Assembly (NCBI GenBank): GCA_009767595.1
Contig: VSDK01006555.1
Span: forward strand, 99,651 to 163,650
DNA from: Symbiodinium kawagutii
Taxonomy: Eukaryota; Sar; Dinophyceae; Suessiales; Symbiodiniaceae
Length of the DNA: 64,000 bases
Direction of reading: 5' to 3'
Shown: positions 53,125-64,000 of the stretch, one piece after another
How the letters are laid out: each line of letters opens with the position of its first letter
Numbering within the stretch: the first letter of the stretch is position 1
Program-made: the position numbers and the translations under genes
Notes under the pieces: generated by a model
Database searches by the model: none
Seen by the model: the letters and a program-made list of their open reading frames with translations, nothing else
What the model was told of the DNA's origin: nothing

Positions 53125-53360
53125 GGGCAACTCCAAAGCGGTGGCCATGCTCCAGGATCAAAGGGGAAAGCAGCGAATCGATTGACATTTGCGTTTGCAT
53201 TCCCAAACCTGGTCTAAATCACCAAAGATCGATTCACCATAAGCGCTGGCAGTTCTGGCGTGGATGCTGTTAGTTACCATTGTTTTGACATTAGCAGTGA
53301 CACCAGTCACAAAACACGTGGGGGGAACATCGGATGGTTCAGAATCATTACGCTGTGCAG

Positions 53361-54258
53361 GATCCACTGTTGACCATTGCCACCAAAGAGATCTACACAG
53401 ATGGTAAGTCCCGAGCAGAGGCAGTGACCAGCAGTGACCCGTTCAAATTGCCTCTGTATTCGATGCCAGCTGGGAGTGGAAGCGGGAAGACTTCGAACAT
53501 ACATAGAACATTCTTCACTTCTGAACTTTTTGTTTTTCCAGGAATCTTAGAAGCATCGAATTCACACATCTTGAAAAGAAGCCTTGAGAAGTGCAGTTGT
53601 TCGATCATGTAGAACCGCTTGAAGATAAATGCTTGCACTCAATGATGGCATGAATCACATGAACATTGCATATGTGGGGCTGCATCCTGCTGTAAAGGGT
53701 TCCTTTGCAGGTTACTCAAGAAAGCAAAGACAAAGCAGAAGCTCTTGTGGAGCTAAAGCGGAAGTGGCCTGACCAGAAGGCTCCAAGTTTTGGAGCTTGG
53801 ACCGGTCGTCTGGCAGTGCCTTGTAGTGACTTGCAGTGTCTGAGTGACGAAGTCTATCAAAAGCATCGGTTGAACATAAAAACAATGTTTTGAATGATAA
53901 AAAATGATAAACAAAAATGATAAAAAAAGCTGTGCCATCGCGTGCCATTACCTGCCTGAGGTACGCAGAGAAGCCGCCAGACGGTTCTGCACCTCCCAAG
54001 GCAGCCATGGGATTTTCCCTGTCCCATGGTCAGTGCATGTCAGTGGTAACCGGCCGTTGAAACACAGTTGTTTCAAGAACTTGTTCACACACAAAATGGT
54101 TGAAGGACGTTGAAGGATTTTGTTTGTATATGTTGAACCACTTCCCTTGCCATTGCTGTTTGTGACACGTTGCTGGACGAGCCATGCTTCCGGTGCTTGC
54201 AGCCTGCTGGTGACCTAGCAGAAGCTCTTCGAGGTGGTCCCAAGAGGCGATTCGAAAC
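53361..54258 (+). CDS. Unassigned multi-exon gene, four candidate exons
   Basis: Candidate exons: 53361-53403 (GCAG|G, DPLLTIATKEIYTD, donor GTAAGT); 53711-53779 (GCAG|G, VTQESKDKAEALVELKRK then WPDQK, donor GC); 53961-54000 (TGAG|G, VRREAARRFCTSQ, donor GC), in phase with the previous one; and about 54146-54258 (VCDTLLDEPCFRCLQPAGDL, AEALRGGPKRRFETPQ), whose start is not fixed. They share the AG|G acceptors and mixed donors of the TOP2 gene. The second exon is charged and helical. No family is recognised, and it is not certain that all four belong to one gene. Confidence 0.5.
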
Positions 54259-54799
54259 TCCACAGGGCAGTTTGATTTGAGTCAGCTCGTTGACAAACAT
54301 TTTGATCACAGAAATATTTTGATTTATTTTGATTTGTGTGTTATGTTTATTTGATTTTATTTACTTATTCAACTTTATTCATGTATTTATTTGTGCATTT
54401 TGATTTATATACATTTCAGACTTTTCATTCAATATTCAGATGTGTGGCAGACCGCTTCAGAATCGTGTGGAATCAGAGTGTTGAGGATGTTGAGGGCCGC
54501 TGTAGCATTTGTGCCTATTTGTTCCTCCGGTGTGGATTTCTTTCCTGAACAAGGCCTGAGTTGGAGGGGCTCTTGACTGAGGACCTTTGCTGAAAGTCAA
54601 TGAAGTATCCTGAAATGTTGCGAAAGGGGGGCTGATGGAAAGCTATAAGATCTATAAAGTCATGGTCAACTCAGTCTTGGGGATGAACTGCTGCAGTAAA
54701 AAAAAGCTGCAGTAGGCAACGCCCAATCAGGAGCGCATCGAAACCATCGTTGCATCAATTAGCGACTACTTTGCCTTCTTGAGGCCAAGTAGTTGGGCC

Positions 54800-54900
54800 A
54801 AGTAGTTTCCAGTGTGGGTCAGGAGTTCCAAGTAGTTTCCAGTGTGGGCTTACATGTTGTTCCATGTTGTTCCATGTTGTTCCAGGTTCCAGGTTCACTG
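54800..54900. repeat. Short tandem duplications (CCAAGTAGTTTCCAGTGTGG; ATGTTGTTCC)
   Basis: Two copies of a unit of about 30 bp are followed by three copies of a 10-mer ATGTTGTTCC and then AGGTTCC repeats. Confidence 0.8.
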
Positions 54901-57900
54901 TAGACATTGCTCAGTACTGCTAATGATTGTCCCGCTTACTGAATTAACATGTTGTGCGCACCATCGTCAGACCTCAGATTATGCCGATGCAGATAGCAAT
55001 CAGATCCAGTAGTGTCAAGATATGGTGAGATACGGTCAGTACATGCCATGCATCGCTGACTATATGAAGTGGTGTACAAGTTGATCTCGCATTTAAGCGT
55101 TGCAAAAATTGCACTTGGACTGAGAGACAGAGTGTCCCCCACCGTTGTACAAGAATGACGGAGTGCATGGCCATGATGTCCTGATGTAATTTATATATGT
55201 CTCCTTCATTTTCAGTGTAGGTTCAATAGAGAGCCTGTGGATCGGATGATCGGGCCCCTTGGCTGCAAAGAATCAAGTCATTCCTCCGGACTGCAGTTCC
55301 ACAGAGGAAAGCTTCGTCAGCATGTCATGCGCATTTGTGTAATTAGGGATTTGTATGAAGCAAATGTCTAATGTTGCATTAAGTGGCTAAAATTCAATTG
55401 CATTTAATACCAGAACTCTACTCCAAGTATTTTTGAACAGCCACGATTGACTCAAAGCCTTGCTCAAGCAAAAATGGAGCTATATTCTATTTCTCATATT
55501 TGCAAACACATGTTTATACAGTCGTATATGCATGATCCCGCGATGCTGACCAACTTGAAATAGCTGGCAGCTTTCAGTTTGAGAAGTTGGCATACTCATG
55601 CACAGAATACAGCATAGGATGTGTTCTATCTCTTTGTGAATTGTCAGTGCTTGTACATACTGTCAATCGCTTTCTTAGAGTTGGTAGTGCAAATATATTA
55701 TGGGATCTCTCAATATTCATATAGCTGCAGGGGGACAATTTGGAATGTAAATACGAAAGGGCATTTTTTGCTTCGACTTTGGCAGTGTTGCCCTCTGGAA
55801 GGACCGAAGAGGGAGGTTCAGATAGTCAGCTTCGTTCCATGAGATTCACAGTGCTGAGGTTCTTAAGACATTACTTCAGTCCAAAGGACTCAGGAGATTG
55901 GAGCCGGGAGGCATAAATCAGACTGGCCAGACAATGGGGGCATAGGTCGAATTCTGGAGAGTAGATAAGTCAGATAATTCAATATGATCCGATTCACACT
56001 TTAGTCATTTCTTGCAGATGCTTCAACACTCAGTCCATTTGTGTGTTTTTATTGTGCACGCAGAAGCATTGTTGTTTTCTGAATACGCAAATTTGATGTG
56101 AGGTCTTGACATTTCCAGGGGACGTGGCGGCTCCTGCTTGTCCCATAGTCACAAGACTCAGCTGGAGCCTCAAAAATGCCAGGTTTCAAACATGGGTTTT
56201 GCACAGTTGTGCTTCGGCGGGTGATGGCTGGAGTCAGACTGGTGGTTGGGGATAGTTTCTTCGGGCCACAAGCGAAACCAAGCTAAAAAACCGGTTAACT
56301 TGAAACTGAAAATCTTTTGCTGAAGTCCCATGGGTCGCATTCTGTTTGCTGGTGTCAGGTATACTTTCGTTCTGCAGAGCTTGCTCCTCTGGCGAGAGAT
56401 CATGGGCAACATGCGGGGCGCTGAGATTAGCAAATGCGTGGCTCTTTTTCAGCATGCAGATGTTCGTATTGTATACTATAAACATAGTATAATTGCATAC
56501 ATGTTTTTTTTCATGCTTGAAACATGATTGAATATCTAACAGTTGTGGAAACATATCATGAAACATGTGCGCTGCAACCCTGACGTTTGCCTGCGTGCAA
56601 CAGGAAGGCTTTCCCTACTTTCAAATTCCTTTGCAGGGCCGTTGTCTTTGAGTTTGTAAAATGACAAACCCTAACCCAAAACCGTAAAACCCTAAACCTT
56701 AAACCTGAAACAGTAGCACACTAAACTCTAAAACCTCAAGACCTAAAACCCTAAAACCTGAATTCACAAACCAGTGCGCAGAGCCGGTGTTTTTGCAATT
56801 TTTCCAAACCACGTTTACCTTGCGCAAGATCCTTCATTGCAGTGCCTCATCATTGGTGTGGGCGAACGTCCGGGTTGGGGACAACATGTGTAAACATGAC
56901 ATGCATGCACCCTCTGTGAAAAACATCGAAGTGGCTGGCAGTCCTGACAGGCCCTGTTGTTCCTGTGGTCCGCGTTTGGTGTTTGACGTCACAGCACTCC
57001 AGAATCATTTGGCATCCATGCTACAGCCACTTGCAACTCACTGATGTTCAAATTTGTGAATTCATATAGTGCCTCTATATGCCTCTGCTATCCTCTACTG
57101 ATGTTCTTTCAGCTCATGAAGTGGTCAGTTAGCATAGGTAGGACATGGTAGGGCATGCTAGGACAATAGCATTCAATGGGAAGATGATGCGACACTCCGA
57201 GGTTCTACTTGTGGCAAATGACCGAAGAGGACTTGCTTGACGCGGACTCCTCGTGACCCAACTATACTCAACCATGCTGAACAAACATTTTAATTGATTG
57301 GAAATAGTGCAACTTCGGACTTTTCAACTAGCAGGCAATATTGCAGAACAGTCTTTACAAACTCGTATTATATCATGCATTTCCCATCATTTGCTAATAT
57401 TGTTATCGTCTTGACTTTGGCGTGGCTGGGGCACTTGCTGACAAGTTTTCTATGAGTGCCTTGTGCAGCGAAGGTACCGGCTATGTGATACGGGACAAGG
57501 TTTGAATCGAGTGCAGTGCGGAGCTCATGCACACCGACAGACTCATGCTGAGAGTTGGGCACAGTCCTCTCAGAATGCACTTTGCGTTGCATCGAAGATT
57601 AATTATCGAAGTTTCAAAACTTACCAATTTTTAGCAGTAACATCATACATCTCATTTATGTTTGTATTGTATTTGCAGATTGGTAAAAGATTCTCTCTTG
57701 ATAACCCCCGGAGTGAAGGAGTTGTGTCATTGACCTTTCGTGCCAGCAAAGGCATGCTCCGCGAGTATCACGAGCCATGCACCAAATTCTTCACAAGGCT
57801 TGAACTTATTTGGATTCACAGTGAAGTTCGCTGATATGCTTCGAGAAGATTGGACGTAGGCCTTGAGATCCAGAATTTGTTCCTGACTTTGAGCCTCGCT

Positions 57901-58781
57901 CAATGGACCATCATCCATATTCATAATCTCTGGGTGTCGCGACACTTTGGACAAGTTTCGACCAAATTTCTCTGTCTATTTCTTTTGCTTGGGAGATCTT
58001 GGGAGTGCCCTTGCTTAGCTTTCGCATGCTTTTGCTCAGCATAACTTCAAGATTTGATCCCTGGAGCCTGGCAGAGCCTGGCAGAGCCTGACAGGTGCAG
58101 AGCGAAGTCGGCAACTGGGTTGGCCTCAGTGTTGTCCACCTTGGGGACCGACATTGATCTCCACGATGGCACGACGATGTGTTTGACCTGACAGATTCTG
58201 ACAGATTCTGACTGCCCAAAGAATCAAAAAGCTGAGCACGCTTGAGCTTTCCCATGTTCAGTGTGGTGCTCGATTTTTCTGGCAGGACCGAGATGTCCCC
58301 AATGCGTTAGTGTTTATCGACAAGTGAGCCTTAGATGACTGCTCGAAACACAATGAGTCGCACTGGTTCGAAGTCGATAGTTTTTTAATGCTGCCGGATG
58401 CTGCAGGATATTTTTCGGATTTTTTCAGCCAGAAATTGGAGAGCTTGCCCAGGTACACACAAGTACCTCGAATCCTCGGGCCGCTTGTGCGAACACTTGA
58501 TAAGCTACCGGAGGCCCCGGTACTTGCTGGCTGTACCTCAAAGTAGTTGTGTTCAAGGCTCAGCACAGAACCAACAGAATCAGGATGCAGCCACGTTCAC
58601 TGAGCTGCTGTGACTTTCACTTATAGCACCTTGTGGCTATTCAGCAAATGTTGTCCAAAGTGACTTCCTGGTAACAACAGGGACATTAGGCAGTCAGAAG
58701 CAGCTAACTTTCTCTCTTTGTTTTTTGTTCTCGATGTTAGCTGCTTCTGATCTTAGCTGCTTCTTCTCTTTCTCAATGAAG
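54901..58781. other. Long stretch without an assignable gene
   Basis: AT-rich, with a degenerate telomere-like tract (56657-56765). Short coding-like pieces near 56860-57040 and 57420-57450 were seen but lack consistent splice sites. No RNA gene is recognised. Confidence 0.4.
56657..56765. repeat. Degenerate CCCTAAA-type (telomere-like) tract
   Basis: About twelve imperfect units such as ACCCTAAC, ACCCTAAACC, TTAAACC and ACCCTAAAACC in one orientation. This fits an eroded interstitial copy of an Arabidopsis-type telomere repeat (TTTAGGG on the other strand). Confidence 0.7.
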
Positions 58782-59832
58782 GACCTTTCAGATGTACAGG
58801 TCTACGCCTCCTCCCCAGCCATCAAGCACTACATCGACAGCGAGTTCAGGGGTGTAGAGGTGAGACATGGCCATGCAGAGCCACAGGGAGTTTATGTCAG
58901 AGTCGAAGTTGAAACTGTAAACCAACATTGCAGTTTCGTTGGGAAATCCTATGACAGCGACCCATGAAACTGCAAAGGATTCATTTGAATTGACTGAGTG
59001 CCTTTGATCCTTTTCCGTGAGCTCTTGAAACCTCCAGGTAGTCCGAATGGCAATCATGCAGGAGATTGCTACATTGGCATAGTGCCATTACTGTATGCTT
59101 TTGTGGCATGCCGTGTGACTTACCTCACTTGAGCGGTACTGGGATGTACTGGGACACTCAATGACGTGATCGAACTGAAATCTAAGTGTTTTGTCCAGCC
59201 TGACCAACTTTGGTTGATAATTTGCACCACTGAACAACGTATTTCGTTGTTCGGCCTGAAGTGCATGGTGCCAATGCACATCCATGCAGCAATCCATGCA
59301 GCAATCCTCCATGCAGCAATCCATGCAGCAATCCATGCAGCAATCCATGCAGCAATCCATGCAGCAATCCCTGCAGCAATCCATGCAGCAATCCATGCAG
59401 CAATCCATGCAGCAATCCATGCAGCAATCCATGCAGCAATCCATGCACCGTTCGTTGATGCGTAGGACTTCTTTCGGCACGGATTCGACGGAAGTGGCGA
59501 CGACGGTGGCTCTTGTGTGGACGGCGGGGCTTCACAGCTCCTTACAGATTTCTACCATTTTTCTTACCGTCCTCATTGTTATCCTCCTGATGAACTCATA
59601 TTTTTGTGACATGATATGACATGATCTAAGCCACCAAGATGTTTTGTTGAAGGCAGGACTCGATCCACGCAGACTACATGGCAACATTTGCTGAGTCTCA
59701 AGAGTACTTCAGTTTCACTGAGCACGAATCACCAGTTGGAAGCTTTGCGCAATGGCAGCCTTTCGAGCAAGCTGAGAGCTACTGTACCCAAACACAGCAG
59801 GGAAATACCATAGGACATCATAAGAAGATGTG
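58782..59832 (+). CDS. Unassigned gene, two exons with stop
   Basis: Exon 58782-58859 (GAAG|G, 26 codons: DLSDVQVYASSPAIKHYID then SEFRGVE, donor GTGAGA) and exon 59657-59832 (GCAG|G, DSIHADYMATFAESQEYFSF ... GNTIGHHKKM, TGA 59830-59832). Both start on codon boundaries and join in frame. The second part is rich in aromatic and acidic residues. No family is recognised. The 12-mer repeat at 59281-59450 lies in the intron between them. Confidence 0.55.
59281..59450. repeat. (CCATGCAGCAAT)n 12-bp tandem repeat
   Basis: About 14 copies, including one shortened copy early on and one CCCTGCAGCAAT. Because the unit is a multiple of three and has no stop in several frames, both strands show long artefactual frames (MQQS-, NPCS-, CMDC-, HGLL-type repeats). 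Confidence 0.95.
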
Positions 59833-60439
59833 AAGTTCGAAGAATAGTTCACCAGCAGGATGCCAGAGTAGAAGTTTAGAAACAATGAGTTGAATGAGTT
59901 GTGATATATATATATATAATGTTCTGGTCTTTTTTCTAGCAGTGCTTCGGCGTCAGAATTGATGGGAAACATCTACATGACTAGCACATAGTATATAGCA
60001 CATAGAACAGTGCAGTACTTCGTTGACTGTCCTGGGTGACAGAATATCATCAGTCATGTACTCTACCGAGGAGAAGTAGCAACTCCCCAAAAAACAGGGA
60101 ACCGGACACTGCAGATTGAAAGCAGTTGCTGAAGCTGTGCCATGTAGCAGCTTCCGGTCATGGCCGAGGCTGATTTCATTGGCAGATTCATCAGAGTGAG
60201 AGAGAGAAGAGCAGCAAGATGGCCCTCTGGAAGTTCCCTCTCAAACTCATCAAAATACAGACTTAAGATGTTTATATAAGAATCATTTCAACATTCCCCC
60301 TCAAACCAATCAAATTCTCTCAAAAATTCCTTTGAAGCTTCAACATTCAAATACGATGGGCATTCAACGCACTACCAAGACCAATTCACGATTCTGATCA
60401 GCTCTTTGTGATTTTGTTGTGCCCCTTTTCTTTCCTCAG

Positions 60440-62884
60440 GCGGCTGAGATCGAGGCATTGGTGGAGTCCTCCAAGCACACCAAGGGAAAGCTTTTGGATA
60501 TTGGTGCAAATCTTCAACAGACCCTTGGGCCAAGTTGATTGCGAAACTGGATAAGGACAATTGAGTCGAGCGAGAGCGAACTACTTGTTGCTTTTCAGTC
60601 AGCCTTTCAGCATACATTTGCATAGGTTCGAAGTGTTATGTGATATGTCATGAGTTTTCAGGTGTGGTGTTCACGATGTATATGATTTCTGATGACACAA
60701 GGGAAATAAGGTGAACTGAAATCCAAAGATAACTTCTTGAGCTATATACACAAAAAGGCAATGCGGAACTGCGCCGTTCTGTTAGCCTTGTAGGATCTTG
60801 CAGGACAGTTGTGTTTTGGAATCCTGATTTGACAAAGCCCGTGGAATGAGTAACGCTTACTAAGTCAACGTGTTTGCCTGTTTGGGATCGTGCATTCTGA
60901 CTCGTAATATGTCTTTAATTATGCTCAACTTGTTTGGACATTCTGGCGTCAATCTTCAGATTTCTGTCTCATTGTGGGCAACAGTTTTTTTTTCAGTTTT
61001 CTCCTAGGTACTTGAAATTACTAGACATCATCAAATTCTGTAAAGTGAGTAAACATCTGTGTAAAGATCGGTAAAGTGAGTAAACATGAGTAAACATATG
61101 TAAACAAAGTGAGTAAACATGAGTAAACTGAGGCAGATTGCAGCTCTTGAGCAATCCCAAGAAGCCTTGGAAGAGCCTTCCTTGAAGCGACAACGCCAAG
61201 ATGGAGGACTGGAGCAGCGTTCGTCACGAAAACCCTGGCCTTGGACCGTTGCGCAAAGTGTGGGAGGACAAGCCGGGCCTCAAACGGTGTCGAGACGCTT
61301 GAAAGCAGTCAGTGACTGGACACACACACACATATTCCATATATCAAATAGAATATTATAGAATACAGATATAAATATATATATATACAGTAAATATATA
61401 GACCATGAAATTGCAACCAGTGGAAATGTCACCCTCACTGTGACCATGAAGGTGCCATCTCTGATGGAAACCCTCAACCGCATTCAGAATCATTCGCCAC
61501 TCAGCTGGCTGGTGACAAGCACGTCCCAGGCACCATGAAAGACGAAAGATTCCACAGTACTTTCCATAGCCCAGAGCTAGGGTTCCCAGCTGCAAAGCGT
61601 GAAGAACACCAAGGTGTGTCCCAAAGTGGGCATGAAGTCTGTGGAAGTGCGACCTGGCAACTGAGTACGAGCATCACCAAGATGTGCATTGTATAATATT
61701 GATTATGATATATGGTTTAAAATCATATCAAGTTTATAGTATTGTATCACCATTTGTAAGTGATGTATACGTCGGTTCAGTTCAGAATTCAAGGAAAAGG
61801 TTGAAGTGCACAACACTCTGCGAGCGTGTGGCTTGGTGCTATGGAAGAACAAATCCCAAGTCGGAACTATAAACCTGTTACCACTGGTAGTATTTGATGA
61901 TGATTATATGCTGTTTGGGCTGGCTAGCAAGTTCTGCAAAAAAGTTTGAATAGAAGAACTGAGCTGGGCAAATTTATATATCAAGGGAAGGGCTGTGTTT
62001 CCTTCTGCCAGCTGTAGGTGATTGAGCTATGGGTTCTACTACCTGCTTAGGAATTATCGTCCAAGCGGCAATACCATAGACCTTTGAATCACCCGGGAGA
62101 ACCAACAAGGTTTGGAATGCGCCAAATTGATCTTCCTCAGGTAGTGAAAGCTGGTCATGCTACGTACTTCCAGTTGTGCCATACACATCCATACGCGGTC
62201 AGCGTGAAGTGCCGTGTGGTCCAGCACAGAGCGCTAACAGACCCGACTGTCGTAATTTGTGTTGGTCCTTACCTTTTGTTTTTGAACGGTTTCCGACCAT
62301 GAACGGAACAGTTTCCAAAGAGGGTAATGATTGTCGGCGCAAGCAACATCCGAAGTTTCTGCATGTCATGCATTTATGTGAGGGAATTCCCAAAATTGAC
62401 CAGTACTGAGTTGCAGCAACCACTTTTGAATCAAGAAGCAAACCAGAGGTTTCGTGATTATAAGTTGCTCGCAATTCCAGACTCCTTTGAGTGGAGACTT
62501 GCTTGGGTGTTCTGTTTGGTAGCATGTTGAGCGCAGTCCTGTCTTTCTTGATGTCTTTTTTCCCAGAACGTCATTGATGCCTCGCACGTGTCACAGGTCC
62601 TCAGACAGAAGATACCAGTTCAGACTTCTTAAGATTGTTAAAACTGCTTTGCACATCTTAAACACATGTTCAAAGGTGATGGGATGCATGCAGGTCTGGT
62701 ACAGCTTTTGACTCAGGTTCCAGTTCTGCAAGCACCTGCAGCAATGAGGTGCGCCAACATGTTGATTCAGGGGCCTTTGATGCTTTCCACTGTAGCACCT
62801 GCTAACATTTTCTGCAGCGTAGCAGTTCTAAAGAAGCTGGACTGCCTGACCACGATGATTTCAGATGTTTTGAGGTTTTGCTGA
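60440..62884 (+). CDS. Unassigned multi-exon gene(s), five candidate exons
   Basis: Candidates: 60440-60488 (TCAG|G, AAEIEALVESSKHTKG, donor GC); 61133-61304 (TGAG|G, QIAALEQSQEALEEPSLKRQ, then a Trp/Pro-containing linker and QTVSRRLK, donor GC); 61452-61529 (GAAG|G, 26 codons VPSLMETLNRIQNHSPLSWL then VTSTSQ, donor GC); 62110-62140 (CAAG|G, FGMRQIDLPQ, donor GT); and 62691-62884 (GCAG|G, LVQLLTQVPVLQAPAAMRC ... DVLRFC, TGA 62882-62884). Each has AG|G at its start and a coding-like composition. I cannot name a family, and phase checks do not prove that they form a single transcript. Confidence 0.45.
61043..61128. repeat. (GTGAGTAAACAT)-type degenerate tandem repeat
   Basis: About seven units of 10-14 bp with the core GTAAA/GAGTAAACAT lie directly before the 61133 exon. 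They contain repeated GTGAGT donor-like hexamers. Confidence 0.8.
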
Positions 62885-63464
62885 GGTGCTTATATTGTTT
62901 TCACGTGGTTTTGCAGTCTTGCGAACTCAAGGAGTAGGCTCAGCGGATTGCTGGCTGTTGCCAAGGCCTCGAGAACAAGTTGGCGGTGAAGGCACCCGTG
63001 CTGAGATGTTACCTCGAAAATTTGATGAACTGAATGACAAGATATGACAAGTATGACAAGTATTTACTGTACATATCTGCAAGCACTACATCCTACATCC
63101 ATATTGTAAGCATTGCCTTTGTACGAACCTCAGCCGACAACCAAGCGATCAAGCGCAAGGGCGGCGTACTTGGACCCTTCGTTATACAATGGGTCGAGCT
63201 AAGGGTTCACTTAGTTGCTGTGAGAATAAGTCACCTTTTCTCTCCACCAAGGCATCTTTCCGTGCGCAGGCACCATGAGCGGCTGTGGCTCGATTGGTGT
63301 GGCCAATGGTTCAAGCACGACATTTTGCTGCAAGAATGGGTCGGTATATGTTGGCATCAAAAAATATCAACAGCACATCGTAGCTCAACAATGCTAAATG
63401 GCCTTCCAGCATCAAGCTGTGAAGATGCATCTTCAGAGTGTTGTGCACTTGTAGTATCTTGTAC

Positions 63465-64000
63465 TCAATCTTTGGCGATGGTCAATGGTTGCAATTGACT
63501 GTACTGTTCATCGAGGAAAGTGCTGAAGCCCATCGGCAGCTTTGACGATGAGTGCTGTGGTTGTGGAAATGGTTGCAGAGGGATGTGCAGCGGTGATGGC
63601 TGCGGTGGCAACTGTGGCAGCTCAGGCTGTGGATGCTGTGCGTGCAATGCCTGTGGCAACAGTGGTGGCTGCAGTGGTGGTTGGGGCAGCTGTGGCGGGA
63701 GTTGCAGTAGCACTTGCTGTGGCTGTGGAGGGGGCTGCTGCGCAAATGGTTGTGGCGGACCTGTGTGTGGCTGCGGTGGGTGTGGAAACTGCAGTGGCTG
63801 TGGCAGCTGTGGAGGTTGTGGTAGCTGTGGATGTGGCTGCGGCAGTTGCAACGGGTGTGGGAACTGCAGTGTTTGTCCTGGCAATTGTGGTGGTTGCTGC
63901 AGTTGCGGCTTTGGTGGTTGTGGATGTTGTGCCGGCTGTCGTGGTAGTTGTGGTGGTTGTGGTGGTTGTGGTGGTTGTGGTGGTTGTGGTGGTTGTGGTG
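63465..64000 (-). CDS. Pro/Gln-rich C-terminal frame, or Gly/Cys-rich frame on +; runs off the window
   Basis: On - the frame enters from the window edge as (PPQ)n, continues with [19 protein letters not shown] sequence and ends with a non-repetitive tail ([20 protein letters not shown]) and a stop at 63465-63467. On + the same DNA is open from about 63498 to the end and reads as an ordered Gly/Cys/Ser protein ([19 protein letters not shown]). Wobble positions coincide in the two frames, so synonymous variation does not tell them apart. The non-repeat tail and stop slightly favour the minus strand. Either would be a low-complexity structural or disordered region. Confidence 0.35.
   Translation of the reverse strand, partial: PQPPQPPQPPQPPQPPQLPRQPAQHPQPPKPQLQQPPQLPGQTLQFPHPLQLPQPHPQLPQPPQLPQPLQFPHPPQPHTGPPQPFAQQPPPQPQQVLLQLPPQLPQPPLQPPLLPQALHAQHPQPELPQLPPQPSPLHIPLQPFPQPQHSSSKLPMGFSTFLDEQYSQLQPLTIAKD
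63575..64000. repeat. GGT/TGT-rich (GGTTGTGGT)n tract at the window end
   Basis: Interrupted GGY-TGY repeat that becomes pure (GGTTGTGGT)n over the last 50 bases. Confidence 0.9.

Noticed and set aside
53440..53500. Walker-A-like GSGSGKT in a frame after the 53361 exon
   Set aside because: It lies beyond a strong GTAAGT donor at 53404, and no other nucleotide-binding motif follows; probably intron read-through.
59088..59619. Frames on both strands with CMDC, HGLL, MQQS or NPCS repeats
   Set aside because: All come from the 12-bp tandem repeat, whose length is a multiple of three.
1..64000. tRNA, rRNA, CRISPR array and dinoflagellate spliced-leader sequences
   Set aside because: I looked by eye for tRNA T-loop boxes, array-like spaced repeats and the 22-nt spliced leader on both strands and found none convincing; a covariance-model search would be decisive.

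Overview
The window looks like nuclear DNA of a dinoflagellate, most likely Symbiodiniaceae or a relative; this is inferred from gene structure, no database was used. The main sign is a recognisable eukaryotic DNA topoisomerase II gene cut into about 38 located exons of 13-82 bp. Nearly every acceptor reads AG|G, and the donors are a mixture of GT, GC and GA. Long non-LTR retroelements with a GEAxHPGP motif, one carrying a cytosine-5 methyltransferase, point the same way, as do abundant simple repeats and a degenerate CCCTAAA-type telomere-like tract.

Layout. Positions 1-6601 (+) hold a decayed LINE-type element cut by the window start: ORF1 with a coiled-coil tail, endonuclease, reverse transcriptase and RNase H, broken by two TGA stops and several frameshifts. 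6620-7959 (+) is an intronless, frameshifted relic of a coiled-coil/WW-domain protein. From 8046 to 36213 (+) runs the topoisomerase II gene, from just after the TOPRIM region through the active-site tyrosine exon (12744-12787) to a TAG stop. Its ATPase and TOPRIM exons must lie upstream of the window, so the decayed LINE and the WW relic probably sit in one of its introns. One intron (12788-27008, 14.2 kb) holds a small MITE, microsatellites, two open-frame islands and an assembly gap.

From 37963 to 51143 (-) lies a second, much younger LINE-type element. Its ORF1 begins with a C5-cytosine methyltransferase (motifs I, IV, VI, VIII, IX and X visible) and ends in a coiled coil. Its ORF2 carries endonuclease, reverse transcriptase and RNase H. 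The element is bounded on both sides by the same 10-bp tandem repeat (GGTTCACAAT)n. A 2198-bp DNA transposon with 17-bp terminal inverted repeats and a perfect 8-bp target duplication (ATCTGGGC) sits inside the methyltransferase. Subtracting it plus one duplication leaves 5295 nt, exactly 1765 codons, so the insertion interrupted an otherwise open frame. The transposon contains a roughly 320-bp-arm AT-rich foldback.

From 51.2 kb to the end, several AG|G-bounded exons on + (53.4-54.3 kb and 58.8-62.9 kb) indicate one or more further multi-exon genes that I could not name. The window ends in a Gly/Cys (+) or Pro/Gln (-) low-complexity frame that is open on both strands.

How it fits together: a housekeeping gene with dinoflagellate splicing is embedded in retroelement- and MITE-rich DNA. 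One retroelement lineage carries its own DNA methyltransferase, and that gene has itself been hit by a cut-and-paste element.
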